Source: Brevibacterium sanguinis
Lineage (GTDB): Bacteria; Actinomycetota; Actinomycetes; Actinomycetales; Brevibacteriaceae
DNA length: 64,000 nt
Assembly: GCF_003315415.1 (NCBI RefSeq)
Contig: NZ_QNSB01000004.1
Span: forward strand, 124,001 to 188,000
Reading direction: 5' to 3'
Positions 28,083-36,141 of this stretch are shown piece after piece. A program made the position numbers and the translations under genes. Under the pieces are notes generated by a model. It did no database searches. It saw only the letters and a program-made list of their open reading frames with translations, and was not told the DNA's origin. How positions within the stretch are numbered: position 1 is the first letter of the stretch; each line of letters begins with the position of its first letter.

Positions 28083-29141
28083 GGGTGGGACGGCGCTGGC
28101 CCGCAGCACGAGGTCCGGGGTGATCGAGTAGTCGACCGGGACCGCCTCGGCGGGGTCGGCCATCATCGTCAGCACCTCGTGGAGGGCCGACTCCGCCACC
28201 GTCTCCCAGTCGTAGCTGACCTGCGACAGGGGCGGGGCGATGACATCGGCGTCGGGCATGTCCCCGACCGTGAGCAGGGACAGGTCGCGCGGCACGTCGA
28301 GGCGTGCACGGGCCGCCGCCTCGAGCACCCCGAACGACAGCGAGGGCGCGCACGCGATCACCGCCGAGCACCGGACGTCGAGCAGCTCCTCGGCCGCGGC
28401 GACCCCGGCCATCGTCCCGCCCGTCGCCTCGACGATGGGCGCCTGATCGCGGGTGGCGGGGATGTGGAGGATGCTCGCCATCGCCTTGCGGAAGGCGGCG
28501 ATGCGGCCCGCGGCGGCGGAGTCCCGGAGCACGGCGAGCCCGATCCGGCGATGCCCGAGGTGGACGAGATGCTGGACGGCGGTGGCGATGCCGTCGGCCG
28601 CGTCGAGGACGATGCGGGAGATCCCGTCGGAGTGCCGGGCGTTGGAGATCCGGATCTGCGGCAGCCCCAGCTCCTGCAGCCGCGCGGCGAGCTCACCGGC
28701 CGCTCCCCCGCCGAGGACGAGGGCGGCGCCCACGCTCTCACCGGTGCCGTCGGCCCCGACGAGCGACCTGGCGAGGTCGTCGCCGCGGCCGGGAACCGCC
28801 TCGACGTGGACCGCGGCGATCCGCTGGGCGAAGATCCTGTCGGTGAGGATCTGGAACAGCCGGGCATAGGGGTCGACGTTGCCCGCCGGCACCGAGGGAC
28901 GCGCGAGCGCGATCATCGGGATCTCTCGCCGCGTCGTCGCCTCCGCCTCGACGCCCATGACCGCCAGGGCCCGCCGCACCTTCGCCAGCGACGCCGCCGA
29001 GACGGAGCCAGGGTCACGGAGGGCGCGCGAGGCCGTCGCCTTCGACACCGTGGCGATCGCGGCGATGTCGCCGAGCCGCACGGTCCGGTGCTGGCGCAGT
29101 CGGGCGAGCACGGACTCGTCCGGACCGGGGGTGCCGTTCAT
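28071..29141 (-). CDS. LacI family transcriptional regulator
   Basis: This is a 356-residue repressor-type regulator: N-terminal helix-turn-helix (LGDIAAIATVSKATASRALRD) and the hinge helix near AKVRRALAVMGV, then a periplasmic-binding-like sugar domain to about residue 340. Its ATG overlaps the stop of a second LacI gene in ATGA. The effector is unknown; the neighbouring trehalose genes make a sugar likely. Confidence 0.92.
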   Translation of the reverse strand: MNGTPGPDESVLARLRQHRTVRLGDIAAIATVSKATASRALRDPGSVSAASLAKVRRALAVMGVEAEATTRREIPMIALARPSVPAGNVDPYARLFQILTDRIFAQRIAAVHVEAVPGRGDDLARSLVGADGTGESVGAALVLGGGAAGELAARLQELGLPQIRISNARHSDGISRIVLDAADGIATAVQHLVHLGHRRIGLAVLRDSAAAGRIAAFRKAMASILHIPATRDQAPIVEATGGTMAGVAAAEELLDVRCSAVIACAPSLSFGVLEAAARARLDVPRDLSLLTVGDMPDADVIAPPLSQVSYDWETVAESALHEVLTMMADPAEAVPVDYSITPDLVLRASAVPPQRR

Positions 29142-30118
29142 CGGCGGGCCGCCGTCGTCGAGGCGCGGGCATAGAGGCGGGGCCGGAACACGGGCGGGAC
29201 CGACCGGGACGCCTCGTCGGTGATCCGCAGGGTGCTCAGCGTCGCCTCGACGAGCGCCTGGGAGAGGCCGTCGAGGTCGAGGCCGAGCACCGTGGCCGGG
29301 GGGCCGGTGAACCGCATCGTCGGCGAGTCCCCGAAGCCGACGACCGACATGTCCCGGGGCACCTGCAGCTGTCGGCTGCGCAGACCGTGGAGCGCGCCGT
29401 GCAGCTGGAGCTGGGACTGGACGATCACGGCGGTGCAGGTCGCGTCCTTGAGCTCGAGGGCGGCCCTGGTCCCGCCGGAGAAGGACTTGGGCACCCGCGC
29501 GATCCAGTCGTCGAGGTTGAGCCCGAACGAGCGGGCCGGGTGGTCGGCGCGGAACCGCCTGATCAGCTGCACGGCGAGCTCACCGCTGTCGTTGCAGATG
29601 AGTCCGATGCGCCGGTGCCCGATCGCGCGCAGATGCTCGAAGGCCGTCGTCATCCCGCCGCCGAGGTCGAGGCGGGCGGCGATGATGTCGCCGGTCGAGT
29701 CGTCCGCGGTTCCCGCCGACTGCTCGTCGACCCTGATGCACGGGATGTCCGTGCCCAGGCTGGTCAGGGTCGGGGTGACGAGCGCCACCGCGCCGGCGGC
29801 GATGGCGATCTCGAGCGGAGCCGTCTCGGTCTCGACCGGCGGGCGGGTGATGAGCAGGCCGTGGTCCTGCAGGGCGGTGGCCACACGGGTGCACACCTGG
29901 ACCTGCCAGTACTCGGGGTTGCCGGGGGCGCTGACGGCCACGAGCCGCCTCGGCGCGGTCCGCAGCAGCGTCGACCGCGAGTAGCCGAGCTCGTCCATGG
30001 CCGCGAAGACCCTCGCCCGGGTCGCCGCGGCGACCCGACCGCGGTTGCCGAGCACCCGCGAGACGGTGGCCAGGGACACTCCCGCCCGGGCCGCGACGTC
30101 GTCGAGCTTGACCTTCAT
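29138..30118 (-). CDS. LacI family transcriptional regulator
   Basis: This is a 326-residue LacI-type regulator. The start is ATG 30118 (MKVKLDDVAARAGVS), giving the classic helix-turn-helix LDDVAARAGVSLATVSRVL and the hinge TRARVFAAMDELGYS. The sugar-binding domain follows. It is the first gene of the two-regulator unit and is divergent from the ABC-like ATPase gene; the 259-bp intergenic region 30119-30377 between them is the obvious place for its operator. Confidence 0.92.
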   Translation of the reverse strand: MKVKLDDVAARAGVSLATVSRVLGNRGRVAAATRARVFAAMDELGYSRSTLLRTAPRRLVAVSAPGNPEYWQVQVCTRVATALQDHGLLITRPPVETETAPLEIAIAAGAVALVTPTLTSLGTDIPCIRVDEQSAGTADDSTGDIIAARLDLGGGMTTAFEHLRAIGHRRIGLICNDSGELAVQLIRRFRADHPARSFGLNLDDWIARVPKSFSGGTRAALELKDATCTAVIVQSQLQLHGALHGLRSRQLQVPRDMSVVGFGDSPTMRFTGPPATVLGLDLDGLSQALVEATLSTLRITDEASRSVPPVFRPRLYARASTTAARR

Positions 30119-30377
30119 ACCGCAGAGTCTACTGTCGGGACCTCCCGCCCCTTGAGCACCTTGGCCGCTGCCGGCCCGCGCCGCGGCGGGCGGATGAGCA
30201 CAAGCTGACCGGCAGGTGACATGGGGCTGTCGGCGGACTGGCACAGTGCTGAGAATCACCCCTGCCACCCCGGGATCGGCGAGACTCACCCGGACTCCTC
30301 CGCTTAGGATGGACAGGACTGAGCATCCCCGCCAGGTCACCGACGACCAGCTGCTCATGACGAACGTAGGAGGAAGT

Positions 30378-31085
30378 ATGTCAACAGTGTCGTTGAATGG
30401 CCTCAGTCACACGTACGAGAACACCGTCTCACCCTCGGTCCATCCCTTCAGCCTGTTCATCGACGACGGTGAGTTCCTCGTCCTCTACGGCCCGACCGGA
30501 TCGGGCAAGTCGACGATCCTGAGGATGCTCCACGGGCTCGAGCAGCCGAAGACCGGTTCGATCCTCATCGACGGGGTCGACGTCACGCAGGCCGCGGTCA
30601 ACGACCGGGACGTGACCCTCGCACTCGAGAGCTACGCCCTCTACCCGCACATGAGCGTGCGCGACAACCTCGGCTTCGCCCTGCGCGTCGACGGGCTGCC
30701 CGACGAGGAGATCCGCTCCCGCGTCGAATCCGTGACCTCGAAGATCGGGCTCAGCGACATCCTCGACTCCAAGCCCGGGGACCTCTCGCAGCTGCAGCGG
30801 CAGACGATCGCCTTGGCCCGGGCCGTCGTCCGCCAGCCCAAGGTGCTCATCATGGACGAACCCGTCGTCAACCTCGTGCCGGAGGACCAGGCCGACACCC
30901 TCAGGCTCGTCAAGGACCTCCAGCAGGAGTTCCGGCTGACGACCCTCTACGCGACCGCGAACCTCGAGGACGCGAAGGTCCTCGGCGACCGGATCGCCTA
31001 CCTCGAGAACGGGCGGCTGATCGGGGTGGAGAAGCCGGAGGTCGCCGAGGCGCTCGTCGCCTCGGGCTCGGACGCGGACCTCTGA
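30378..31085 (+). CDS. Degenerate MalK-like ABC ATPase
   Basis: This is a 235-residue ABC-type nucleotide-binding domain. Walker A (GPTGSGKST, 38-46) and Walker B (VLIMDE, 156-161) are intact and the YALYPHMSV segment marks a MalK/UgpC relative. The Q-loop Gln is Glu84, the signature is LSQLQ instead of LSGGQ (136-140), the D-loop reads NLV, and the H-loop His is Ala194 in YATANL. The C-terminal regulatory domain of MalK is absent. No permease gene is near. The start has AGGAGGAAGT. It probably binds ATP but is unlikely to power transport in the normal way. It is followed after 3 bp by the DUF4032 gene. Confidence 0.9.
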   Translation: MSTVSLNGLSHTYENTVSPSVHPFSLFIDDGEFLVLYGPTGSGKSTILRMLHGLEQPKTGSILIDGVDVTQAAVNDRDVTLALESYALYPHMSVRDNLGFALRVDGLPDEEIRSRVESVTSKIGLSDILDSKPGDLSQLQRQTIALARAVVRQPKVLIMDEPVVNLVPEDQADTLRLVKDLQQEFRLTTLYATANLEDAKVLGDRIAYLENGRLIGVEKPEVAEALVASGSDADL

Positions 31086-31088
31086 TCG

Positions 31089-32408
31089 GTGCCCGTGCCC
31101 GAACCGCCGCGGATCCATGCGGTCCACCGCGCCGACCACGCGGCGATCGCCGAGCTGCCCTGGCATCTGCCGCTCAAGGACTGGCCCGAGCAGTTCCTCG
31201 GCGGTCTGCCCCGCGGGATCTCCCGCCATGTCGTGCGCTTCGTCGAGATCGGCGATGAGGTCCTGGCGATCAAGGAGACCGAGGACGATCGGGCCCGGCG
31301 CGAGTTCGACATCCTCGGCGTGCTCGGCAACCTCGACGTGCCCACCGTCGAGACCCGCGCGATCGTCACGAACCGGGTGACCGACTCCGGTCAGCCCCTG
31401 CCGGGCGCCCTCATCACCGCCTACCTCGACTTCTCCCTGCCGTACCGGGCCCTGTTCTCCCGCTCGCTGGCCGAGGACACGACCGGCCGCCTCGTCGACG
31501 CCCTCGCCGTGCTCCTCGCCCGGCTCCACCTCGTCGGGTTCTACTGGGGTGACGTGTCGCTGTCGAACACGCTGTTCCGCCGCGACGCCGACGCCTACGC
31601 CGCCTACGTCGTCGACGCCGAGACCGGAGAGCTCCACGATCAGCTCTCCCCCGGCCAGCGGGAGATGGATCTGCGGATCGCGCGGACGAACATCGCCGGG
31701 GACTTCCTCGACCTCCAGGCCGGCGGGGTCGTCGATCCGGGCGTCGATCCGCTCGCGGCCAGCGACCGGCTGCTCGAGGCGTACAACGGGCTGTGGGCCG
31801 AGCTCACCCGTGTCGAGGAGTTCGCGATCAACGAGCGCTGGCGCATCGACGAGCGCATCCGCCGCCTCAACGACCTCGGCTTCGACCTCGGCGAGCTCAC
31901 CGTCACCACCGACCTCGACGGGGTCAGTCTCCTCGTCGAGCCGAAGGTCGTCGAGCCCAACCACCATTCGCGCCGGCTGCTGCGCTTGACCGGGATCGGG
32001 GCGAACGAGAACCAGGCCCGGGCGATGCTCAACGACCTCGACGCCTACCGGTCGGAGGCGGGAGCCGACGAGAGGGCCCGGGCGGGGGCGGACCGCTCCC
32101 TCGCCGCGTCTCCCGGGTTCGGCGGCGCCCATGGGTCCGGCGGGTCCCCCGTCGAGCTCAGCGAGGAGGAGGCGGCCCGGATCTGGCTCGCCGAGGTCTA
32201 CAAGCCCCTCATCGACGCGATCCCCGGCAGCCTGGCGAACAAGCTCGAGCCCGCGCAGATCTTCTACGAGTTCGTCGAGCACCGCCGCGCGATGGCCCAC
32301 GCCCGCCAGCGCGACGTCCCGTTCCGGGAGGCGATCGCGTACTTCATCATGGACGACCTCGCCAAGCTGCCCGACGAGTCCCGGTACGTCGACAGCAGGC
32401 AGTTCTGA
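31089..32408 (+). CDS. DUF4032 protein with kinase-like domain
   Basis: This is a 439-residue DUF4032 protein. The N-terminal 190 residues look like a protein-kinase or lipopolysaccharide-kinase fold: Lys62 in LAIKET, Glu72 in RREFDIL, Asp156 and Asn161 in WGDVSLSNTLF, and Asp178 in VVDAET. The C-terminal half is helical, with a short Ala/Gly-rich insert near 320-355, and ends ESRYVDSRQF. No membrane segment is seen. The GTG start lies 3 bp after the ABC-like gene. The substrate is unknown. Confidence 0.85.
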   Translation: MPVPEPPRIHAVHRADHAAIAELPWHLPLKDWPEQFLGGLPRGISRHVVRFVEIGDEVLAIKETEDDRARREFDILGVLGNLDVPTVETRAIVTNRVTDSGQPLPGALITAYLDFSLPYRALFSRSLAEDTTGRLVDALAVLLARLHLVGFYWGDVSLSNTLFRRDADAYAAYVVDAETGELHDQLSPGQREMDLRIARTNIAGDFLDLQAGGVVDPGVDPLAASDRLLEAYNGLWAELTRVEEFAINERWRIDERIRRLNDLGFDLGELTVTTDLDGVSLLVEPKVVEPNHHSRRLLRLTGIGANENQARAMLNDLDAYRSEAGADERARAGADRSLAASPGFGGAHGSGGSPVELSEEEAARIWLAEVYKPLIDAIPGSLANKLEPAQIFYEFVEHRRAMAHARQRDVPFREAIAYFIMDDLAKLPDESRYVDSRQF

Positions 32409-32530
32409 GGGCACGCGCCAGTGCTCGCGGTGCCTGCCGCCCGGCCCTGCTCACGTCGGAAGTCGTGGCCGCCGGGCTGATAGGTTGAGTGTTGTCCACA
32501 CCACATCCCTTTCGAGAGCAAGGACGATCG

Positions 32531-33373
32531 ATGTCGCAGGATCCAGCACCGTCGAACGACGCCAACCCCTCCATCCCCACGCTGTTCGACCTCAGCGGCC
32601 GCACCGCCGTCGTCGTCGGTGCGGGTTCCGGACTCGGCCAGGCGAGCGCCATCGGCCTCGCCGATGCCGGTGCCCATGTCGTCGCCGCTGACCTCAACCT
32701 CTCCGGCGCCGAGGCGACCGTGGAGATCATCGCATCCCGCACCCACGGCGGGCACAGCGCTCGGTCGGGTCCGCCCGCCGAGGCCGCGCAGGTCGACATC
32801 ACCGACAGTGAGTCCGTCAGCGCTCTGGTCTCCGCCCATCCCGACGCCGAGGTGCTCGTCGTCACCCCCGGCGCCAACGTCCGCAAGCGCCTCGTCTCGA
32901 CGACCGACGAGGAGTTCGACCGGGTCATCGACATCAACCTCAAGGGCACGTACCGGCTGATGCGCGGCTTCGGCGCCGAGATGGCCGAGCGGGGCCGCGG
33001 CTCGATCATCACCTTCGCCTCGTTCCGCGCGCTCACCGTCGAACCCGGTCAGGGCATCTACGCGGCGGCCAAGGCCGGAGTCGTCCAGCTGACGAAGACG
33101 CTGTCCAGTGAGCTCGGGCCGCAGGGGGTGCGCGTCAACGCGATCCTGCCGGGGCCCTTCGACACCCCGCTCACGCAGCAGATCAAGGCCGACGAGGAGT
33201 GGTGGAACGCCTACGCGGACAAGACGACCCTGGGCCGATGGGGACGACTCCACGAGATCGCAGGGCCCGTGCTCTTCCTCGCCTCGGATGCGTCCTCCTA
33301 CGTGACGGGGCATTCGCAGCTCGTCGACGGCGGATGGATGGCCCACGACGGACGGTTCACCCCCGAGGTGTGA
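32531..33373 (+). CDS. Short-chain dehydrogenase/reductase
   Basis: This is a 280-residue Rossmann-fold oxidoreductase. The cofactor loop is VVVGAGSGLGQASA, the acidic residue after strand 2 (VVAADLN) suggests NAD(H), the Asn is in NVRKRL, Ser in ITFASFRA and the catalytic pair is YAAAK. The C-terminal LASDASSYVTGHSQLVDGGW is typical. The start is ATG 32531 with AAGGACG. The substrate is unknown. Confidence 0.92.
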   Translation: MSQDPAPSNDANPSIPTLFDLSGRTAVVVGAGSGLGQASAIGLADAGAHVVAADLNLSGAEATVEIIASRTHGGHSARSGPPAEAAQVDITDSESVSALVSAHPDAEVLVVTPGANVRKRLVSTTDEEFDRVIDINLKGTYRLMRGFGAEMAERGRGSIITFASFRALTVEPGQGIYAAAKAGVVQLTKTLSSELGPQGVRVNAILPGPFDTPLTQQIKADEEWWNAYADKTTLGRWGRLHEIAGPVLFLASDASSYVTGHSQLVDGGWMAHDGRFTPEV

Positions 33374-33421
33374 GGGCGTCGCCCTGTCACCTCACCGGGG
33401 TGATGCCCTCACACCTCGGGG
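33361..33421 (+). terminator. Very long hairpin at the 3' end of the SDR gene
   Basis: CCCCGAGGTGTGAGGGC pairs perfectly with GCCCTCACACCTCGGGG (17 bp). The 27-nt loop holds a second hairpin, TCACC with GGTGA. The left arm contains the last codons and stop of the SDR gene. Confidence 0.75.
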
Positions 33422-33463
33422 CGATGCGCGGCGCCGGAGGCGGCGGGTCTAGACTGTGCAGTC

Positions 33464-34954
33464 GTGGCCGAACGATACATCGATGACACCTCACCCGCCT
33501 CGGCGCGTTCCCGTCCTCCCCTGACCCGGCAGCTGACGCGCCGGAAGTCGATGAGCGCGATGGTCGCCGACAGCCGCGAGGCTCAGTCCGCCGGTCTGCG
33601 CCGGACCTTCGGGGTGTTCCAGCTGACGATGATCAGTGTCGGCGCGACGCTGGGCACGGGCATCCTCGTCATCCTCGGCGAGGCGGTGCCGATCGCCGGA
33701 CCCGGGGTGTGGATCGCGTTCATCCTCGCCGGAGTCACCGCGCTGCTCTCGGCGCTCAGCTATGCCGAGATGGCGGGCATGGTGCCGGTGTCGGGGTCGA
33801 GCTACTCGTACGCATACGCCACTCTGGGTGAGGGCGTCGCCTGGATCTGCGGCTGGTGCCTCGTCCTCGAGTACGCGGTGTCCGTGGCCGCCGTCGCGGT
33901 CGGTGCCGCCGACTACGTCAACGAGACGCTGCGGATCTTCGGCCTCCACCTGCCGCCGTCGCTGACCGCTGGGCCCGAGGCCGAGGGCGGGGTCATCAAC
34001 GTCTCGGCGCTCGTCGTCGTCGCCCTGGCCACGGTGCTGCTCATGCGCGGCGCGAGGGAGTCGGCACTCGTCAACACGGTCATCGTGTTCGTCAAGATCG
34101 GCATCCTCGTGTTCTTCTGCCTCGTCGCGTTCACCGCGTTCCGGGCCGGCAACTTCACCCCGCTGCTGCCGATGGGCGCGGCGGGGATGAGCGCTGCCGC
34201 CTCGAGCGTCTTCTTCTCCTACATCGGCTTCGACGCCGCCTCGACCGCCGGGGAGGAGGCGAAGAACCCGAAGCGGGATCTGCCCCGGGCGATCATCGCC
34301 TCGATGCTCATCGTCACGACGATGTACGTGCTCGTCGCGATCGCCGCGATCGGGGCCAGGCGCTGGGAGTGGTTCGAGACCTCGGCCGCTCCCCTGGTCC
34401 AGATCGTCCACGAGATCACCCGCTCGGATGTCGTCGTCCTCGTCTTCGCCGCCTCGGCGGTGCTCGCGATCTTCTCCGTCGTCATCACCGTCCTCTACGG
34501 GCAGTCGCGCATCCTGCTCACGATGGCCCGCGACGGGATGGTCCCCCGGGTGTTCGGCGTCGTGTCCCGGCGCACCGGCACCCCGCTGCGGGGCACCCTC
34601 ATCGTCGGCGCGCTCGTCGCGGTCACAGCCGCGCTGATCCCTCTCGGGGAGCTCGCGAACGCGACGAGCATCGGCACGCTGTTCGCGTTCTGCCTCGTCA
34701 ACGCCGCGGTCATCTGCCTGCGGGTGACCCGCCCGGACCTGCCGCGGACGTTCCGGGTGCCGCTGGGACCGATCCTGCCCGTCCTCGGGTCGCTCGCGTG
34801 CGTCTACCTCATGGTCAACCTCGGCGGAACGACGTGGGCCGTGTTCGGGGTGTGGATGCTCGCCGGCGTCCTCGTGTACCTCGCCTACGGCCGTCGCCGC
34901 TCCCGGGTCGGCGCCCTCACCGAGGCTGCCTACCGCGCCGGCCACGCGAACTGA
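33464..34954 (+). CDS. APC family amino-acid permease
   Basis: This is a 496-residue amino acid/polyamine/organocation transporter with about 12 membrane segments. The first segment motif VGATLGTGILVILGEA, the GSSYSYAYATLGEG loop and FFSYIGFDAASTAGEEAKNPKRDLP are family hallmarks. GTG 33464 lacks a ribosome-binding site but has TAGACT eight bases upstream, as in leaderless actinobacterial mRNAs; ATG 33551 with GGAAG is the alternative. The substrate is unknown. Confidence 0.88.
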   Translation: MAERYIDDTSPASARSRPPLTRQLTRRKSMSAMVADSREAQSAGLRRTFGVFQLTMISVGATLGTGILVILGEAVPIAGPGVWIAFILAGVTALLSALSYAEMAGMVPVSGSSYSYAYATLGEGVAWICGWCLVLEYAVSVAAVAVGAADYVNETLRIFGLHLPPSLTAGPEAEGGVINVSALVVVALATVLLMRGARESALVNTVIVFVKIGILVFFCLVAFTAFRAGNFTPLLPMGAAGMSAAASSVFFSYIGFDAASTAGEEAKNPKRDLPRAIIASMLIVTTMYVLVAIAAIGARRWEWFETSAAPLVQIVHEITRSDVVVLVFAASAVLAIFSVVITVLYGQSRILLTMARDGMVPRVFGVVSRRTGTPLRGTLIVGALVAVTAALIPLGELANATSIGTLFAFCLVNAAVICLRVTRPDLPRTFRVPLGPILPVLGSLACVYLMVNLGGTTWAVFGVWMLAGVLVYLAYGRRRSRVGALTEAAYRAGHAN

Positions 34955-34980
34955 GCCGGCCGCGGTGGCTCATCCGGCCG

Positions 34981-35925
34981 TCAGCCGCGGCGGGTGCGGG
35001 CGACCTCGTAGAGGGACACCGCGGCGGCGATGCCCGCGTTGAGGGACTCCGTGGTCGCGGCGATCGGGATCGACACGATCTGATCGCACTTGTCGGCGAT
35101 GAGTCGGGAGATGCCCTTGCCCTCGGAGCCGACGACGATGCACAGGGGGTCGCGGCTGAAGCTGAGCTCCGGCAGTTCGACGTCGCCGTCCATGTCGAGT
35201 CCGACGACGAAGACGTTCTGCTTCTTCAGCTCGTCGATGGTCCGTGCGAGGTTGACGACCTGGGCGACCCGGATCCGGGCGGCCGCGCCTGCGGAGGTCT
35301 TCCAGGCCGCGGCCGTCATCGAGGCGGCGCGGCGTTCGGGGATGATGACCCCGTGACCGCCGAAGGCCGCGACGGACCTGACGATCGCGCCGAGGTTGCG
35401 CGGATCGGTGATCCCGTCGAGGGCGACGAGCAGCGGGGCCTCCGCGCGGTCGGCCGCGAACTCGAGGAGGTCCTCGGGCTCCGCGTAGTCGTAGGGCGGG
35501 ATCTGCAGGGCGATGCCCTGATGGATCGCGTCGTCGGTGAGCCGGTCGAGGTCGGGCTTCGAGGCCTCGAGCATCGAGATGCCGCGCTCGGCGGCGATCT
35601 TGATCGACTCGCGCACGCGGTCGTCCGAGTCGATCCGCCCGACCACGTAGAGCGCGGTCGCCGGGACGTCCTCGCGCAGCGCCTCGAGCACCGAGTTGCG
35701 GCCGGCGACCATGTTGGGGCCGAGCTCCTTCTTCCTCCGCTTGGCCTGCTGGCTGGCGCCGGCGGCCTGGCGCGCCTGCTTGGCCTTGTACGCCTTGTGG
35801 TAGACGCGGTCCTCGGCCTTCGGGGTCGGTCCCCGGCCCTGCAGGCTGCGGCGGTTCTTGCCGCCCGAGCCCTTGGTCGGGCCCTTCTTGCGGCCGGAGC
35901 CACCGGTGCGGGAGTTCGATGCCAT
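34981..35925 (-). CDS. rlmB: 23S rRNA (guanosine-2'-O)-methyltransferase RlmB
   Basis: This is a SpoU/TrmH-family methyltransferase using SAM to methylate ribose in 23S rRNA. A basic, disordered 70-residue N-terminus precedes the substrate-binding domain (MVAGRNSVLEAL). The catalytic domain has the trefoil-knot motifs LDGITDPRNLGAIVRSVAAFG, IVVGSEGKGISRL and IPIAATTESLNAGIAAAVSLYE. It follows cysS, a common actinobacterial order. Confidence 0.93.
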   Translation of the reverse strand: MASNSRTGGSGRKKGPTKGSGGKNRRSLQGRGPTPKAEDRVYHKAYKAKQARQAAGASQQAKRRKKELGPNMVAGRNSVLEALREDVPATALYVVGRIDSDDRVRESIKIAAERGISMLEASKPDLDRLTDDAIHQGIALQIPPYDYAEPEDLLEFAADRAEAPLLVALDGITDPRNLGAIVRSVAAFGGHGVIIPERRAASMTAAAWKTSAGAAARIRVAQVVNLARTIDELKKQNVFVVGLDMDGDVELPELSFSRDPLCIVVGSEGKGISRLIADKCDQIVSIPIAATTESLNAGIAAAVSLYEVARTRRG

Positions 35926-36022
35926 GTGTGTCCTTCGTTCGGCGTTCGTGTCAGCGGGGCTGCCGCTGCATGTCTGATGGTCAGGTGATCGGCCCTGCCA
36001 TGGGGCCGGTCCCCGTCTCGGT

Positions 36023-36120
36023 CGGTCGCTGTCGGCCGGTCGCTGTCGGCCGGTCGGGCCGCTGAGTCGGTCGAGTCGATCGGGACGGTCGGTCTGCCCT
36101 CGAGCCGGTCGGTCTGCCCT
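36023..36120. repeat. Short tandem repeats between cysS and rlmB
   Basis: CGGTCGCTGTCGGC occurs twice in tandem (36023-36050) and CGGTCGGTCTGCCCT twice at 36086 and 36106. The 216-bp spacer is made almost only of CGGTCGG-type words and holds no gene. Confidence 0.65.
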
Positions 36121-36141
36121 CCGACCGGTCGGCGTTTCGGG

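Noticed and set aside
30429-32414. 661-codon minus-strand frame opposite the ABC-like and DUF4032 genes
   Set aside because: It spans two well-supported plus-strand genes and their junction, and its composition is that of an antisense shadow.
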